Shown here: positions 1-12,054 of the stretch, one piece after another
Layout: each line of letters starts with the position of its first letter
Numbering within the stretch: the stretch's first letter is position 1
DNA from: Capitulum mitella
Lineage: Eukaryota; Arthropoda; Thecostraca; Pollicipedomorpha; Pollicipedidae
Assembly: GCA_030062745.1 (NCBI GenBank)
Contig: CP099839.1
Span: 23,177,324 to 23,241,323 of the forward strand
DNA: 64,000 nucleotides
Direction: 5' to 3'
The notes under the pieces: generated by a model
Seen by the model: the letters and a program-made list of their open reading frames with translations, nothing else
Told to the model about the DNA's origin: nothing
Databases searched by the model: none
Made by a program: the position numbers and the translations under genes

Positions 1-395
1 TAAGGAGTTGGAATACGTAAGCATGAAGAACAGATATACGGAATTAATACGTCTATAATGTCACACGTTCCAGCATGTGAGTGGGCCCTCTCATTCCACG
101 GTTACTTATTTGAAAACTGTTCAAAAGTTTTGACGCCTTCTATCAGTGTCAAACCACCACCAGAAGGTTTATGTATGTTTGTGGGCATGGGTGTCTGTAC
201 GCGTGCATTGTCATGTCGTATGATGTGCAGTTTGGTGTGCGTGGGTAAATGCATTTCTGTCTGTGTACGTATGCTAATCACTACCAAGTGCTGAAGTCAA
301 TGAATGCGAGATTCGCTTACTATCTCCTCCGCCAAAAACGACCAAGATAAAACACACCCTTTTCCGGTGACACCGTATAAAAATTAGCTGGGTGT
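1..395. other. No gene recognised
   Basis: I see no convincing coding signal here; the short open frames on both strands lack splice or start context. A TATAAAAA string at 376-383 (plus) lies just before the GC-rich block and could be a weak core promoter, but no coding exon follows it that I can recognise. Confidence 0.4.
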
Positions 396-399
396 GTGA

Positions 400-1520
400 C
401 TTCAAAAATAACTATGAGCTCTTGCAGGCGCCGATCCCGGCTCCAGCGTCCGAAGCTCGGTCGACTCTTCGTTTTCGCTCTCCATTCTTCTTCCTCTCTG
501 CCGGGCCGGCGGGTCCCGGCAACAGCTGAGGGCTCAGGGGGCGCAACTGTCCCCGGGACGGCCAGGCTGGGCCGCGGCCGCCGGCGGCGCGGCCGAGGGC
601 CCGGCGCCAGACGCCGCCGGCCGGAGCCGCCCGCCGCGCCCGAGCATGCCGAACGCCGTCTCCGTTCGGCCGCGCCTAGACGTCGAATATCTGGGAACAG
701 AACGCCACAGCGTCAGCCATGAGGGAACGAGGCGGGAAACGTCATCCGGGGAACAAGGAGGGCTCGTCGGCGCCTCTGCCGCGGGCACGGCTGCCCGATG
801 TACGGTCTATTTGTCGGAAACTCGAATGTGGGGCCAAGTAAACGCTCCACCTAGATGGAGACGCACGTCCTTCCCACCTGGGCCTTGAGCCCTCCTTACC
901 GAGACGCTGCACCCTTCCCATCAATGAGAGATCTCTCCTGCCCACACAGCGGTTGCGGCGTAACTTTCCCGACCGCAGCCCTCAGTAACCGCCACCGTGA
1001 CGTCACGGGCGCGTCGGAGGTCGGGGTCCGCGGCGGCCGCCCGGGCGCCGTGGGAGGCGCTGCGCCGCGACGCCATTGCGGCCGTCCAGCTGGGCGGCCG
1101 CCGGCCGGAGCGGCCGAATACGGCCGCGCTGAGTCACGGCGTCGCACGCAAGCCGAGCCGCCGCCCGCCGGCCGCCCCGGGCGCGGACGACCCGGCTGAC
1201 GTCAGCCGTGAGCTCATCAAGTGGTTTGGGTTCCGGTCGGCGCGCCCCGGCCGGCGCGGGCGGCGGCGGCCGCGGAGGCCGCCCGCCGGCGGAGAGGGCA
1301 CGCAGTGGGCGGGGGGCCGTCCGGGGGCGCGCGGAAGGCCGGCGAACCCGGCAGCCGCGGCGGCGCCTCCGCCCGCTCTTTGTGCGCTTGTGCGCGCCCC
1401 TCCGAGAGGGCGCGGCTGCACCGCCGACCGAGACCACTCCCCGGGTAATGAATCCGCGCAGGGCCAGGAGGGTGCGAACGGCGCCGACGGCGGGCCCGGC
1501 TGGGAGCGGCCGCCGTCACT
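400..1520. promoter_or_regulatory. CpG-rich block with CRE and AP-1 motifs
   Basis: This stretch is extremely G+C and CpG rich, unlike its flanks. It contains two perfect CRE palindromes TGACGTCA (998-1005 and 1197-1204) and an AP-1 type TGAGTCA (1130-1136). On the minus strand it lies directly downstream of the splice donor at 1523-1518, so it is the first part of an intron of the secreted-protein gene. On the plus strand it may also act as a promoter. Many long overlapping frames in it, rich in Arg, Ala, Gly and Pro, are a by-product of composition and are not annotated. Promoter function is inference from base composition and motifs. Confidence 0.35.
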
Positions 1521-1523
1521 CAC

Positions 1524-2144
1524 CCTTTGATGACGGCCGGCGGTGGCGCCCTCCTTGCGCGGCTCGAGGCGGACGGCGTTGTCGGCCGGTTCGCCGCGCG
1601 GCAGCGGCGCGTGGTGCACGCGGCCGAAGTCGCCGCCGCCGCTGGGCGCCGACGGCGGCGGCGCGCCAGGCCGGCCGAACAGCTGCACCAGCTGGCGCAG
1701 CGTGTAGCGGTCGGCGCTGGGCCGCGCCGGCGCCGTCATTTGCAGCAGCTTGTCCAGCGCCGACGTCTCGAACTTGTTGACGTGCTCGTCCGGGCCGCGC
1801 ACCAGCGTGCCGAAGACGGACTGCGACGGCGGCGGCGACGGATCGTGCAGCGGCCGCCGGCGCAGCGTGTCGGCCACGCGCCTCAGCAGGAACGGCTCCT
1901 GGAAGCGCGGCATGGCGTTCGCGCGCACCGCGTTGCGGTGCTGCCGCTTGGAGAGCTTCCACATGGCGCGCAGCTGCTCGCAGGAGGGTTCGCGCGGCGC
2001 GTACGGGCCGTACGGCACGAACTGGCTGCGCTCGCGCTGGCGCTTCTCGAGGCGCGCCGTCGCCGCGTCGGCCGAAGCCCGGCACCTGCCGGCCGCCAGC
2101 AGCACGAGCAGCAGCGCGCAGCGCGTCAGCAGGCGGCCCGCCAT
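1524..2144 (-). CDS. Secreted protein, first coding exon (arthropod-type, function unknown)
   Basis: The start is the ATG at 2144-2142, preceded by an in-frame GTG that should not be used. It opens a clear signal peptide (MAGRLLTRCALLLVLLAAG, likely cut after CRA near residue 23). The mature part has basic pairs (EKRQRER, SKRQ) and the stretch PYGPYAPREPSCEQLRAMW followed by KLSKRQ. From memory a closely similar SCE(E/Q)LRAMW motif followed by SKRQ occurs in uncharacterised secreted arthropod proteins, and GRVHHAP further on resembles another conserved patch of that family. The exon ends at 1524 with a consensus donor (CAAAGG|GTGAGT) after exactly 207 codons, phase 0; frame continuing past it is intronic. 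A strong acceptor (CTCCCACCCCCAG at 2194 and above) puts the exon start at 2193, so about 49 nt of 5'UTR precede the ATG, including a five-codon upstream frame (ATGTCCGAGAGCTGCTAG). Later exons are not identified and may lie outside the window. A prohormone role is possible from the dibasic sites but is only inference. Confidence 0.7.
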
Positions 2145-2193
2145 CACCGCTCACCGGGCGCGGCCGCTAGCAGCTCTCGGACATCGGCCGAAC
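2145..2193 (-). other. 5'UTR part of the secreted-protein exon, with a uORF
   Basis: Begins just after a pyrimidine-rich 3' splice site read on the minus strand and runs to the ATG at 2144. It contains a minimal upstream reading frame, ATG-TCC-GAG-AGC-TGC-TAG, that could reduce initiation at the main ATG. The upstream non-coding exon is not located. Confidence 0.45.
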
Positions 2194-2199
2194 CTGGGG

Positions 2200-5100
2200 G
2201 TGGGAGAGGAGGCAATCACACGCCCGACGACGGCTGCCCGCGGCTTCAGGGGACTTGGTTTGACTCTCACTCGCGTAGAGGCGTGGCCTGCTTGGTACCA
2301 ATGTTGTTGCATGGATGGAATGGTTTCATGAACAAGGCCCATTTCTAGAGTAGCAAGGGATGCACTGCTCTGAATTTAATTCCACGAGCAATTATGGCTA
2401 CCCCGATCGCCGGACAAAACGTGGTGCGCCTATTTCAAACTATTCGCTTATACTTTAACTCTAAATCATTCCATATTTGCATGTGAACATTCCATAAAAG
2501 TTTCACCGCTTATCGCCATGGTAGGTGTTATTTTTGGTTTGATTTAGCAGGTTTAAAAATTGGAGTTGCATTAAATCACCCGACTTTGTTAAAATGACTG
2601 TTAAAATCACCCCACTATGTTAAAATAACGATACATGAAAATCGTTTGATGCAACTGTGGTTGAAAACATTGCAGGTTGTTATTTCCATTGCTGGGCACT
2701 TTATGTGCAGCGGGATGTAAACAAAACCGTTCGGTGAAAACACTGTTTTCGCCGAATCTTTTAAACTGATATCAATAAAATGCATTGTGTGGTGATGAAA
2801 ACGTCAATATAAAGGCAACTTAGTAGATAATTTGCAAGCAAAGAAATCCGAGCGATCCGCCAATCAAAACAGCTGCAGGATTTGCACCGATCGGCAGGCA
2901 TGTGATGAGCAAAACAAGATTTATTTCGTCTCCTCCAGCAAAACTTTCATGAGCTGTTTTGGCGGTGCCAAGACTTATTTGACATTCATCTGCCCGTCAT
3001 TTAAGAATGCGATCACTCCGCAAGAAATTCCGGCGCCCCAACCGTGCTCTTCATCAGACTTCCAAACACAATCCAGTGTCGCCCCTGAAATGGGGCGCCT
3101 ATCAGGATCTGGCCGCCGAGATCCATCAGACCGACAGCAGACGGGTTTGCGCAGCCGACCTTCTCTCCTGAGCTGGCTCGAAACGTGCTGATGGCTCCCA
3201 GCACGCGATCGGCAGACGCCCTGTGCTAAAATAGCCTCCGGACCGAACGTCATTTATTTGCACGGGCCGACGTAGGTGGTGTCAATGACAGAAAACACAA
3301 CATACGTGTGTGGCCTACCCTAACGACTCTTCTAAATAGAAAAAAATATCCTAGCGGATACGCTGTTCAACGAAACACAAAGAGGGGAATGCAAAAGCCA
3401 GTCTGCAATGAACCTGGATTTTGTTCAGAGGAACGTTTTCATTCAAGGGAAGACCCTGAACTAAAAAGGCATGCCATCGAGTTTTTTTTCCTTTCTAGGG
3501 AAGTCTGCTGGTCTAAAGGTACACATGATCTGATGTGCACTTTATGTTCTCATTGCCACGAAACGCGTTGTTACGATTACGTACATACAAGAACACAGTA
3601 TGCAGCGTGCGCCTCATTATTTTCCTTCCAAGTGATACTACCGTACGTTCTAATTATAGACTACTAACGTTCTGGTTAGCATCATATCTAAACATTCCAT
3701 TTTTTCTTTTTGTGGTAAGAAAATGCAACAATTTCTGGCTCATCGTGACGACAGACTTCCTGCTCTGTTATTTGCATTTTAGCACCAGATCGGCCGGATG
3801 ACTTTACCTGGTAATATACAGCCTTGGTAATACACATTTTTTATTTTGTCCTCAGTCTATGTGTGTGTATGCGCAAATCAAGAATAGTTAAGTGGCTATA
3901 AAGCAAAAACGTTCTGTCATGCTTTTACAGTTGCTCAGCAAAACCGCAAGGAATGAGTTCGATAAGTTCGTCTACGCGCTTGTCTATGCTAGACGTCTTT
4001 TAGGTCACGAAGATGCCAGAACACAATATAAGTGGTCTAAGGAGAATCGTAAAAACATCGAGGGTCGGTATGCTTGAACTCAAATAATGACCAAGAGACA
4101 CGTGGGGAATGTAAAGTAATGCGTACACTTCTCCAAAGAGATACAGCCAAGTCGAGCGGTGAAGAGCCTTTCTAAAAATAGAGTTGGACCCAATGAACTA
4201 AGATTCGGAGGTCTTCTAGATAGCACCATCCAATCTACATTTAAAACACTCGATTATGTCATGCCTTGCACAAAATACTGACCACGGCAAAATCCATGGC
4301 ACTCCACAAAGTCCACCAAGAAGGAGGGGGATTTTACTGATACAGGGCATGCAGAATGCTTTTTGTGTCAGTCGTGCAGGTCAGCTAGATATACTGGGTA
4401 GGATCGTGTAGTCACTAGGAGGTTGAAGTAAAGGGGACACGAAGGAAAGCCTTCCTATTGTAACTTGGCGTATCTGAAGAGGTGTGGTCAGACAGAGGTG
4501 TGGTCAGAAGAGGTGTGGACTGATTGCTGCGTGTTTCCCTTTGTCAGGGAACAAATGCGAGAGGCAGTAATTGTTCGGGCCATTGCTCAAGAGAAATGTG
4601 GCGTCAAGCAGAAATGAAAGGAAGGAGACAGCCGTGACCGTTGCCTCAGACTCAGACAGTTTCTGAGTGCCTGACAGCTAAAGGGATTCACAATTATCAC
4701 TGTGTTGTCCACACCGGCACTTGCATATGCTCTTGTTAAAAACCCTGTTAAAAAAGACTGGTTCTCCGTATGTAAACAAAACATTCACCACCATATCTCC
4801 CTGTCTCTTCTCCATCATTCTTAGCAAGAACAAGTGTTTCCCATATCTATTTTCCCAAATACGTTATATATTCCATCTGTTAACAGACAAAAACATATCT
4901 TAGGATAATTGTTTAGCTGAAGGAAGCAAATTATTGAAAAGATGTCCTTGTATCCGTAAGTTAACCAGCCTTAAAAACAAAGGAATCGCCCACACCCGAC
5001 TCTTACCTGAGCAGAACTAAAATTGTGGTCATATCCTGATAGACAACACGCACTATTGGCGTCAAAATAAAGATGCTGCGTAGTAATGAAACCTGAACCG

Positions 5101-8100
5101 ATCGACTGTGCCGCATTCCCAGCAGTCCTGCTGTACTGCCGCGACCAGGCGGCGCCTACACTTCCTCTTCTCCGAATCCGAAAGGTCAGACGCCGCATGG
5201 GAAATCGGGGGATACCCGTTCTCCTCGTAACAGACAGATATGGACTACGCGGGCCAATAAAGTGTCGCTTTCTTATCGTTTTGTCTGTGTTGATGTTCAG
5301 ACAGTTCGCTTGTTTTTAACAGACACTTGGCGTAACGCCAATGAAAAACAAATTTTTTAGCAAGACAGCGCGTCACGGAGAACTTTGCTTGACACTGTGG
5401 ACGAAATCTGCAGCAGACTTCTTGCGTGATTGGCGGCGCTTATGCTCACAAAGGGGCGTGTCGGCAGATACCTGGCCAGTTTGCCTGCTTGAAACTTTGT
5501 CAAGCCATATGCTCGTTGACTACACCTGCAATGGAGAGTAAAACTATCTCCTCACAATCTCTTCTTATCAGAATGGTGTTTATTTCCTGGCTCTTTCACT
5601 TGTCCACAATTGCCTCGAAATTCTCGTCTACCGCTCTGTGTCGCTAGTCAGGTCTCGCTCAGTTGCATTAGAACGAGTCCTTGCCATCTGTCCATTTCTT
5701 CCTCTGACTGTGCAGAATCGATGAATCGGCAAGGTTGACTCCGTATGGTTCCGTTTCTACCGCTGAACTGTCGGGAATGCGGCACAGTCTACTGGTTCAA
5801 GCCTCAACACTGGGCGAATCCTCTATTGTGACGCTGCCATCGACAACGTATTACCAGACGATCACGCCTGGGTAACCTGTGAGCTCAACCGATGGAAACC
5901 TGGAGTAGCGACTATACCTGTAACAAACAACGCGCAAATGATGCAGAGTAACTTGTGGTGAGACAAAGCAACACCATCTTCAGCAATTAGTTGCTTGACT
6001 GGGCCTGCGATGTCTGAATGGCGTTTAATGCGCTACATGGAAGCTGACGTTGTTGACTAGGACATCATGTGCACAAATCCTGTTTGTCTTCATTTCAATG
6101 GGGATTTTTGCTGGTGTACTTGTATCTTCAGATTTCTATTATGCCATCTCCACACCTGTGAACTGCCAAAGGAATGTCTTTATCAAATGGCGAAATGAAT
6201 AGTATTTTCAGCGTTCATCGGTTGATGCGCATTGCAAGAGCAATAGAGATTTATAGAATATCGATCTGTGCCTTTCAACGTCACACCTTTAGAATCATGA
6301 CATCGCCAGCTGGAGCGCCCCCTGAATGAATGACTATGAGGTTGTCGCCCGTCAAGCTCTTGATACGTCCAGCTGGAGCGCCCTCTGAATGAATGGTCGC
6401 TAGTTGTTTCCTGTAGCGACGTCGCTGAGCTCACCGAGCAACGGGAAAATGCAAAGGTCAAATGTGAGGGCCTTGGTTCAAATGGCATCCAAGCACCCCG
6501 CTGAATGGAGCAGAAGACGAATGAATGTGGCATTTCTGAAAGCACGCTTGGCAGTGAGAAATGGTTTAAATTTAACGTTCAGCTTGTTGTGCTCATGGGC
6601 TTTTAATGTCAAGGAGCGCACAATTTAGGGAGTTAATTCAGATTGCACTTCGCCATGGAAGCTTAAATGGCGTCCCACGGGCATTAAGAACGGATTCTAC
6701 ACCTACAGTGGTGTAAAAGAGCTCATTTTTTTTCCAGCAGGCCGAAGGGAGGTCGTACATGTACCTGCAGCGAGACAGAGAAATGACAAATTAATCTTGC
6801 ATGGCAGCCTGAGTTTCATGTTGATCCGTGGTAGTTGTGCCAAGTAACGGACGTAAATGAAGGAAAAAGTGGTGTGAAATTGTTAGAAATTACTTTGAAT
6901 TGCAACAGCCGATGGTCATAGGCTCAATACAAGTCGTTCATGTCTACGCCCTTTCTCCAAGTGGTTCGGGCAGAACTTTTACTAGCGAGGTTTAATAAAG
7001 GACACTGTCCTGACTGCAAGTTATCGCCTGAACTTTAGCGTAACCAGCTCATGTGAGAACGATACATCACCGCTGAAACCTGTTGTTCCAACTTCGGCGT
7101 AAAGTTCAAAGAAGGGCTTAAAAGTTGAGGTGCCTCGAATTGTCTCATTTTTCCTAGAAAGAAATAAGGGCGCCAACAAATGGTTTTCACAAGCTGGGGT
7201 CTGAACAGACTGGTAATAAACAACGGATTTGGCGCTTGGACGGGGTTCACTTCAGCTTTATATCATAAGCTCATTTTGAATTGCAAAGGACAAACATGGC
7301 GACGGCCTATGGGCTAAGCTGCATTAAGCTTTCAAATTATGGTCAGATATTTAAGGACCACACACCATTTGCGTGACAGTTGGAACCCTTGTGATTGCGA
7401 GTTCGAAGTGCAAGTAGCCATCCTGCTGGGATCCAATTGGTTTTATTAGGACAACAAGTCCTTGGCATTGTCTTTGTACTGCATTGCTATCATTACTATC
7501 AGCAAATTCATTGTTTTGTATTCAGGATACATTTGTTTGTTTTAACTCATCTTTATAGATGGCTTTACACTGGCATTTTGATCGTGTTTCTTTGGAAATG
7601 GAAATGCAGCGAGACAAATATATAATGAATCAGGTAGCACAGATGTCACAGCCATCCAGCAGTAAGACAGTGGTTATCTCTTCCTCAAAGTACGTCTTAG
7701 GCTTCCGCTAACGTGCGTTCCCCGAACGTTCAACAGTTCAGTCATGGGCAAGGGAGGATAAGTAAAGAAAACATTAGGCATGTTCAGCCGTTGAAGTCAT
7801 GTGCTTTTTCCTGGTTTTGCTCGGATTTACCGGAAGGTTATCACGAAAGACTTTCATCTTGACGGATTGAGGTTCAACAAAATCGCAAAGGAATAATATA
7901 TCTTATTTCGACAACAACTTTCGGTAAGGATGGCTAGCATACGCCTGTACCCCAAACCATCAGAATTAATGGCGCCATTCCGGGCCGGTCCTGATTATGG
8001 GACGAGTATGCACCGTTTTACCAAACATGCAAGTAAACTACCTTGACAGCTTTTCGCAGGACTTTGACATACATTTGTCATACTGGAAAATAAAGCTGTC

Positions 8101-9130
8101 CTCATTCAAAAGAAAATGTTATTTGCGTTAAAAAGGCATGACAAAACCAAAGACCCGACGATTTACGGCTTGGCCAGGAGGCGCTCCTGAAGATGTCTTA
8201 ATGCTGACGGGGCGATTCCTTGATTTTAGGATGTTTATGTATCCACAAGCCAGCTGTTCCAGACGTATACCTTATTTTATTTTCCAATCACGCGGAAAGT
8301 CTGAGAGCAGATTTATGTCATCGGAGTGATCTTGTTTGTCCTTGTTCCTTTTTACTCGATGACTTCATTTAATGCAGTCATCACAGACACGAAGCCCGCT
8401 GGAAAATCACTCTGGTTATGGTTCAACACAAACGCTGCACAATGAGCCCGCTGCGTCGTCTCAAAGCGCAAGAACCGTTCCACTGTGGCCGGCGCCCTCT
8501 TCCTACCGAGTACCAGACCTGCGGAAGAGTAAAGAGCTTTTTTGGATGCCGGGCAACTTGTGAAAGGAACTGCTTATCTCCAAGTGCGACCGCAATCTCG
8601 AGTGTGCCCAGTTTTATAAAGGATGCACGAAACTACGCGTGCATTATCTGATCTGGAAAATGTGTGAGATAATGCGTACGTGCGCCTGGGTGCGTGTGTG
8701 TTTATTTTTTTCTGAACAGGTCCTGCGCTCTTGTCATGATGTAATGTCTTGTACCAAAAGGTGAAGCCGTTATGGATAAAAGCGTCCCGAAATGCCACTT
8801 CCGTGGAGATAATGAATGTTTTCAATGAGCAGCGTGTCTAAGCGGAATTAAAAACGTTCATATATCTAGGCGACAAAAAGAATTCGAATGACGAGGGCTT
8901 CATCATTGGACAGCTTGCTGTTTCCACAATCGGGCAATTTACCTTAATTTCGTCCAAATTTGCGCGAAGTGTTTTCCTTTAAATAGGCATGTGCCCGTAT
9001 GGATTGGACATGAACCATTAATTCTTAAAGATGGTACGAAAGTAATATATCTCGGAATATCTTGTACAGCGCTATAAAGTTGTTCGTTTCATAATTGGGA
9101 AGGACGGCGTGTCCATTTTAGCGTTACGAG
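2200..9130. other. About 6.9 kb without a recognised gene
   Basis: No exon with credible splice sites and coding character was found. Small structures seen: a 27-bp hairpin at 2730-2756 with arms around GAAAACACTGTTTTC; three GAGGTGTGG units near 4479-4518; a perfect NFI-type palindrome TTGGCGTAACGCCAA at 5327-5341; inverted copies of CTGTGCCGCATTCCC near 5106-5125 and 5766-5785 with partial similarity for about 50 bp; and a repeated CAGCTGGAGCGCCC...TGAATGAATG motif near 6308 and 6370. The rest appears to be ordinary intergenic or intronic DNA. Confidence 0.5.
5327..5341. promoter_or_regulatory. Perfect NFI-type palindrome
   Basis: TTGGC-GTAAC-GCCAA matches the nuclear factor I consensus TTGGC(N5)GCCAA on both arms. 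There is no nearby gene to regulate, so function is unproven and a chance match is possible. Confidence 0.25.
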
Positions 9131-9531
9131 AGCACAGTGCAAGGCACCAATATTTCGACGGCTTGGCATTGTCTCCTAGCATCGATAATGCAGGACGCTG
9201 GATTTTTCATTTGGGCTGAAGACATACAACCGAATGTGTATCTGTATGTTTTTTTGTTGTGCGTGTGCCAAATCATACACGCAGTCTTTGACACAATTAG
9301 AGCCCATCGTTTGCGAAAAATATCCGCCCAGCAAGACAGCAAGCCAGTTAGTTTTCCTTCAAAACCCAGTGATGTCTCTGGGGTTTGTCTTACACCGTCG
9401 TGCATCAGTGGGTACCTCCCAACAGGCGACGCCATGCCTCGTAGCCCAAGGGAATCAACAGCGTGGCCCGCCCGTGCCCCACCATCACATCCGCGGCACC
9501 CAGCTTCCGTCCCCCACGCTGCAACTGCGGC

Positions 9532-9635
9532 ACTCACGCGTCCCCGCGGGCCGTTCCGGGGCGCTCACCTCCCCGTCTCCCCAGCGCCGTGCCGGGGCTC
9601 TCACCCTGCTCCCAGCGTCCGCGCCGGGCACTCAC
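9532..9635 (-). other. Four regularly spaced splice donors (minus strand)
   Basis: Read on the minus strand, four GTGAG donors begin at 9635, 9604, 9568 and 9537, spaced 31, 36 and 31 bp, within a degenerate GC-rich tandem repeat. The first (GAG|GTGAGTGCC) would end a non-coding first exon that starts near 9736 under the TATA box at 9767-9761. The others offer alternative ends of the same exon. No ATG lies in the exon, so it would be 5'UTR only. Confidence 0.4.
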
Positions 9636-9760
9636 CTCCTCTGGGGCCTGGCGCCGGACGTCGCTCTCCTGCGCCGGCCGCGCGTCAGACCGCGTCGGAC
9701 GAGGGGCTCACACTGGCGGCGCGCAGCCCGGCCACGATACCTAGTCGAACGCGACCTGGG

Positions 9761-9767
9761 CTTTATA
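9761..9767 (-). promoter_or_regulatory. TATA box of a minus-strand promoter
   Basis: TATAAAG on the minus strand in a GC island (GCGGCTATAAAGCCC). About 30 bp downstream would place initiation near 9735, followed by about 100 nt of GC-rich leader ending in a consensus donor at 9635. The combination of TATA, spacing, donor and upstream motif array supports a real promoter. The gene body downstream (lower coordinates) was not recognised. Confidence 0.45.
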
Positions 9768-9884
9768 GCCGCGGCCCGATTGGCGGCCGGTGCCACCCAC
9801 GCCCGGCGGCGGCGGCCGGCCGGCCAACATCGATCCCGGCAGCAGGCGGACGACCCGCCGCCGATCGGCGCCGCCCGGCCCGCC

Positions 9885-9946
9885 AGGTCACCGCAGGTCA
9901 CCTCAGGTCACCGCCCGGGTCACCGGCCGGGTCGCCGGTCGGGTCG
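9885..9946 (-). promoter_or_regulatory. Phased array of AGGTCA-like sites upstream of the TATA box
   Basis: Plus-strand sites AGGTCA at 9885, 9895 and 9905, then GGGTCA at 9917 and GGGTCG at 9929 and 9941: spacing 10, 10, 12, 12, 12 bp, close to one helical turn each. They sit about 120-180 bp upstream of the minus-strand TATA box. AGGTCA is the nuclear-receptor half-site, and on the minus strand the core reads GGTGACCT. Binding is inference; the array could also be a simple GC minisatellite. Confidence 0.4.
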
Positions 9947-10059
9947 CGGCGAGATGGGTCGAGGGCGGCGAGTCGGTTTGATTGGCGCGCTAGAGCGTGC
10001 GGAGTGTCCGTTTACCGGTCTCAGAACTCCTGGAAAATTGTCACCTTTTGAGTGAGATA

Positions 10060-11315
10060 AAATGCATTGTTATTGATTAAGTGCACGGAGAGCACGAGAT
10101 TAACGACGGAGGGAACTGAAAGAGAAGTCAAATGTAAGCCAGAGATTGGATGTATGTGGTACTCTTAAATTCATTGGCAATGCCTATACGGATGGTAAAA
10201 GTTATTGCAGGAAATATAGATAAACGGGAATACATGCAGACGCATACACATGGTACAAGCTTGTTTCTTTTCGTTTGAACATTTTCTGCGGGGAACCATT
10301 TTGTGGCATTTAAAATGAAAGCCTTCACCAACATATCACTAAATAAAGCAGAATTCCTTGGAATCCTCAACATCGTACAAGCCAGGTTCACGTATTCATT
10401 GCTGGAAAATGTTTACGCTGATGAATGGTTAAAACAGCAAACGCGGTGAGGCTTACCCGTGGTATAAGTTACATTTCCAGAGAGATGCAACCAGAAGATG
10501 ATATATTTCTTCTGTGACATAATTATTTCTCCATGGTGTCTCTGAGGTCACTCTTAATCTTCCCATCATGACTGAGTAATAAAACTTTTTATCACATCGT
10601 AGTAAACCGTTCTTAATTCAAACGCAGCGTCGCATTGCCGTGTTACGCGCTACCAGTTAATGTAGTTTTGAGTTACAGAATTATGTGTCTAAAGGCATGC
10701 AAAAATATACTTTTCGGTTTTCCAGAAATACTTGGACGTATGCTTCAAAGAGCCTAAACACACCGATAGTAGGCATGAAAGTAATGTTCGCAATACAGAG
10801 TTATAGCGATGTAGAAGATAAAAACTAAACATAAAAAGCGGTCCAATTGACGGAGAGGCAGGGGGGCGGATGCGCTGCAGGTTTAGGAAATAACAACGCA
10901 ACACGGCTCCCCAATGTGTACAGAATAGGCATGACAAGCCAGATGAGCAAAGAAGGCTGAAACCAGACCAAAAGTTACTGCGACATCTGTTGGGCCATTG
11001 TTTCTGGGTAACTCCACTGTCCCTGAAAGGATCGGCATTTGATAATAATCTGTTATGTTGCCTGCGATGCAGCGAGACGCGTTATATTTATTGAAATCGC
11101 AACAGTTTTATACATATGACCTCATGAAAATGGAAATACCAGGAGTTGAAAAGAGAATACATGCCTATATTGTCTCATTTCCCCGTGGTATTTTCTTTGT
11201 ACAAAGTACATTAATGCTTAAGCAGCTACTTAGACACCTCGCGACTAATATTTGCAGAACTATCTCTACAGCACCTGAAACCGTGAGTAAAAAAATGAAT
11301 CATTCTGTTATGGGT
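10060..11315. other. No gene recognised
   Basis: A+T-leaning DNA with only short frames and no splice-supported exon. One 116-codon plus-strand frame (11055-11405) runs into the left arm of an inverted repeat and has no recognisable similarity. Confidence 0.45.
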
Positions 11316-11319
11316 CTTT

Positions 11320-12050
11320 CCACGTCAATTCGCACCAGAACTGACCCGATCACTTTAGATTTGGATGAAATGTGGTGGGCTCATAGAACTTATGAAGGAA
11401 AATGACCAACCATAAATTCTTAGCGCTGGGTAACCTCTGAGGTCAAAGTTACAGGTCATGAAAGGCCATCGATTTTTACAGACATTGCATGATTCAAATG
11501 CCTATAGCTTGGTGATAGACTGTCACAGAAATGTGCGATTAGCGTCATTCCAAAGAGAAATGTTCCAGCTTTCATTAATAAATTCGTTTTTTCGGTGACC
11601 TCGGAATGACTTTTCAACTGAGTGGGTCACATGGAACATTTTCAGTTTTAACTTGTTTGCCCACCGTGATCTTTGCAAGAATGTAGCACAATCTGCCTCC
11701 AAGTATCTACAATAAGTGTGGCAAAAAGGACATTTCTGGACAAACTGAAACTTTTCGACGTATCTGAAGTGCTCCCAAGTAGCGCTTGAGAAATATGCCT
11801 TGAGGCTATTGGAACGAATATAGATTTATTTCGTGTCATCCATTTGTTTCATTGTTCTACAGTTTTGTACGCACAATGCCCTGCGTGCCTGCTACGCCGG
11901 TGAAGTTTCATGGCCTGTAACTTTGGCCTTAGAGGTTACCAAGGGTTAAAATTTCCTGGCTGGCTATTTTTCCATGGATACTATGATCGCACCAAAGTTC
12001 ATCGAAATCGAAATGGGTCGGAAAAAATTATTGTGCGATCTGACGTGGAA
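11320..12050. repeat. Large diverged inverted repeat (foldback element)
   Basis: The left arm (about 11320-11465) and right arm (about 11905-12050) are reverse complements at an estimated 70-75 % over 130-150 bp. Matching anchors include TTCCACGTCA with TCGCAC, GGTGGGCTCATAG versus GGTGCGATCATAG, and GGTAACCTCTGAGGTCAAAG versus GGTAACCTCTAAGGCCAAAG. The 430-440 bp between the arms show no obvious coding content. This fits an old foldback or MITE-type element; terminal repeats and a target duplication were not pinned down. The arms contain AGGTCA half-sites. Confidence 0.5.
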
Positions 12051-12054
12051 TGAC

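Noticed and set aside
1134..1523. Extension of the secreted-protein frame beyond 1524
   Set aside because: A consensus GTGAGT donor at 1523-1518 ends the exon; the continuation is low-complexity Arg/Pro.
997..1530. Several 100-190 codon frames rich in Arg/Ala/Pro
   Set aside because: All frames of the CpG block are open; no start context or similarity, and the region is intronic on the minus strand.
9137..10051. 304-codon plus-strand frame through the GC island at 9.5-10 kb
   Set aside because: Begins in unrelated AT-leaning sequence, has no domain, and overlaps a minus-strand promoter arrangement; frames stay open because of composition.
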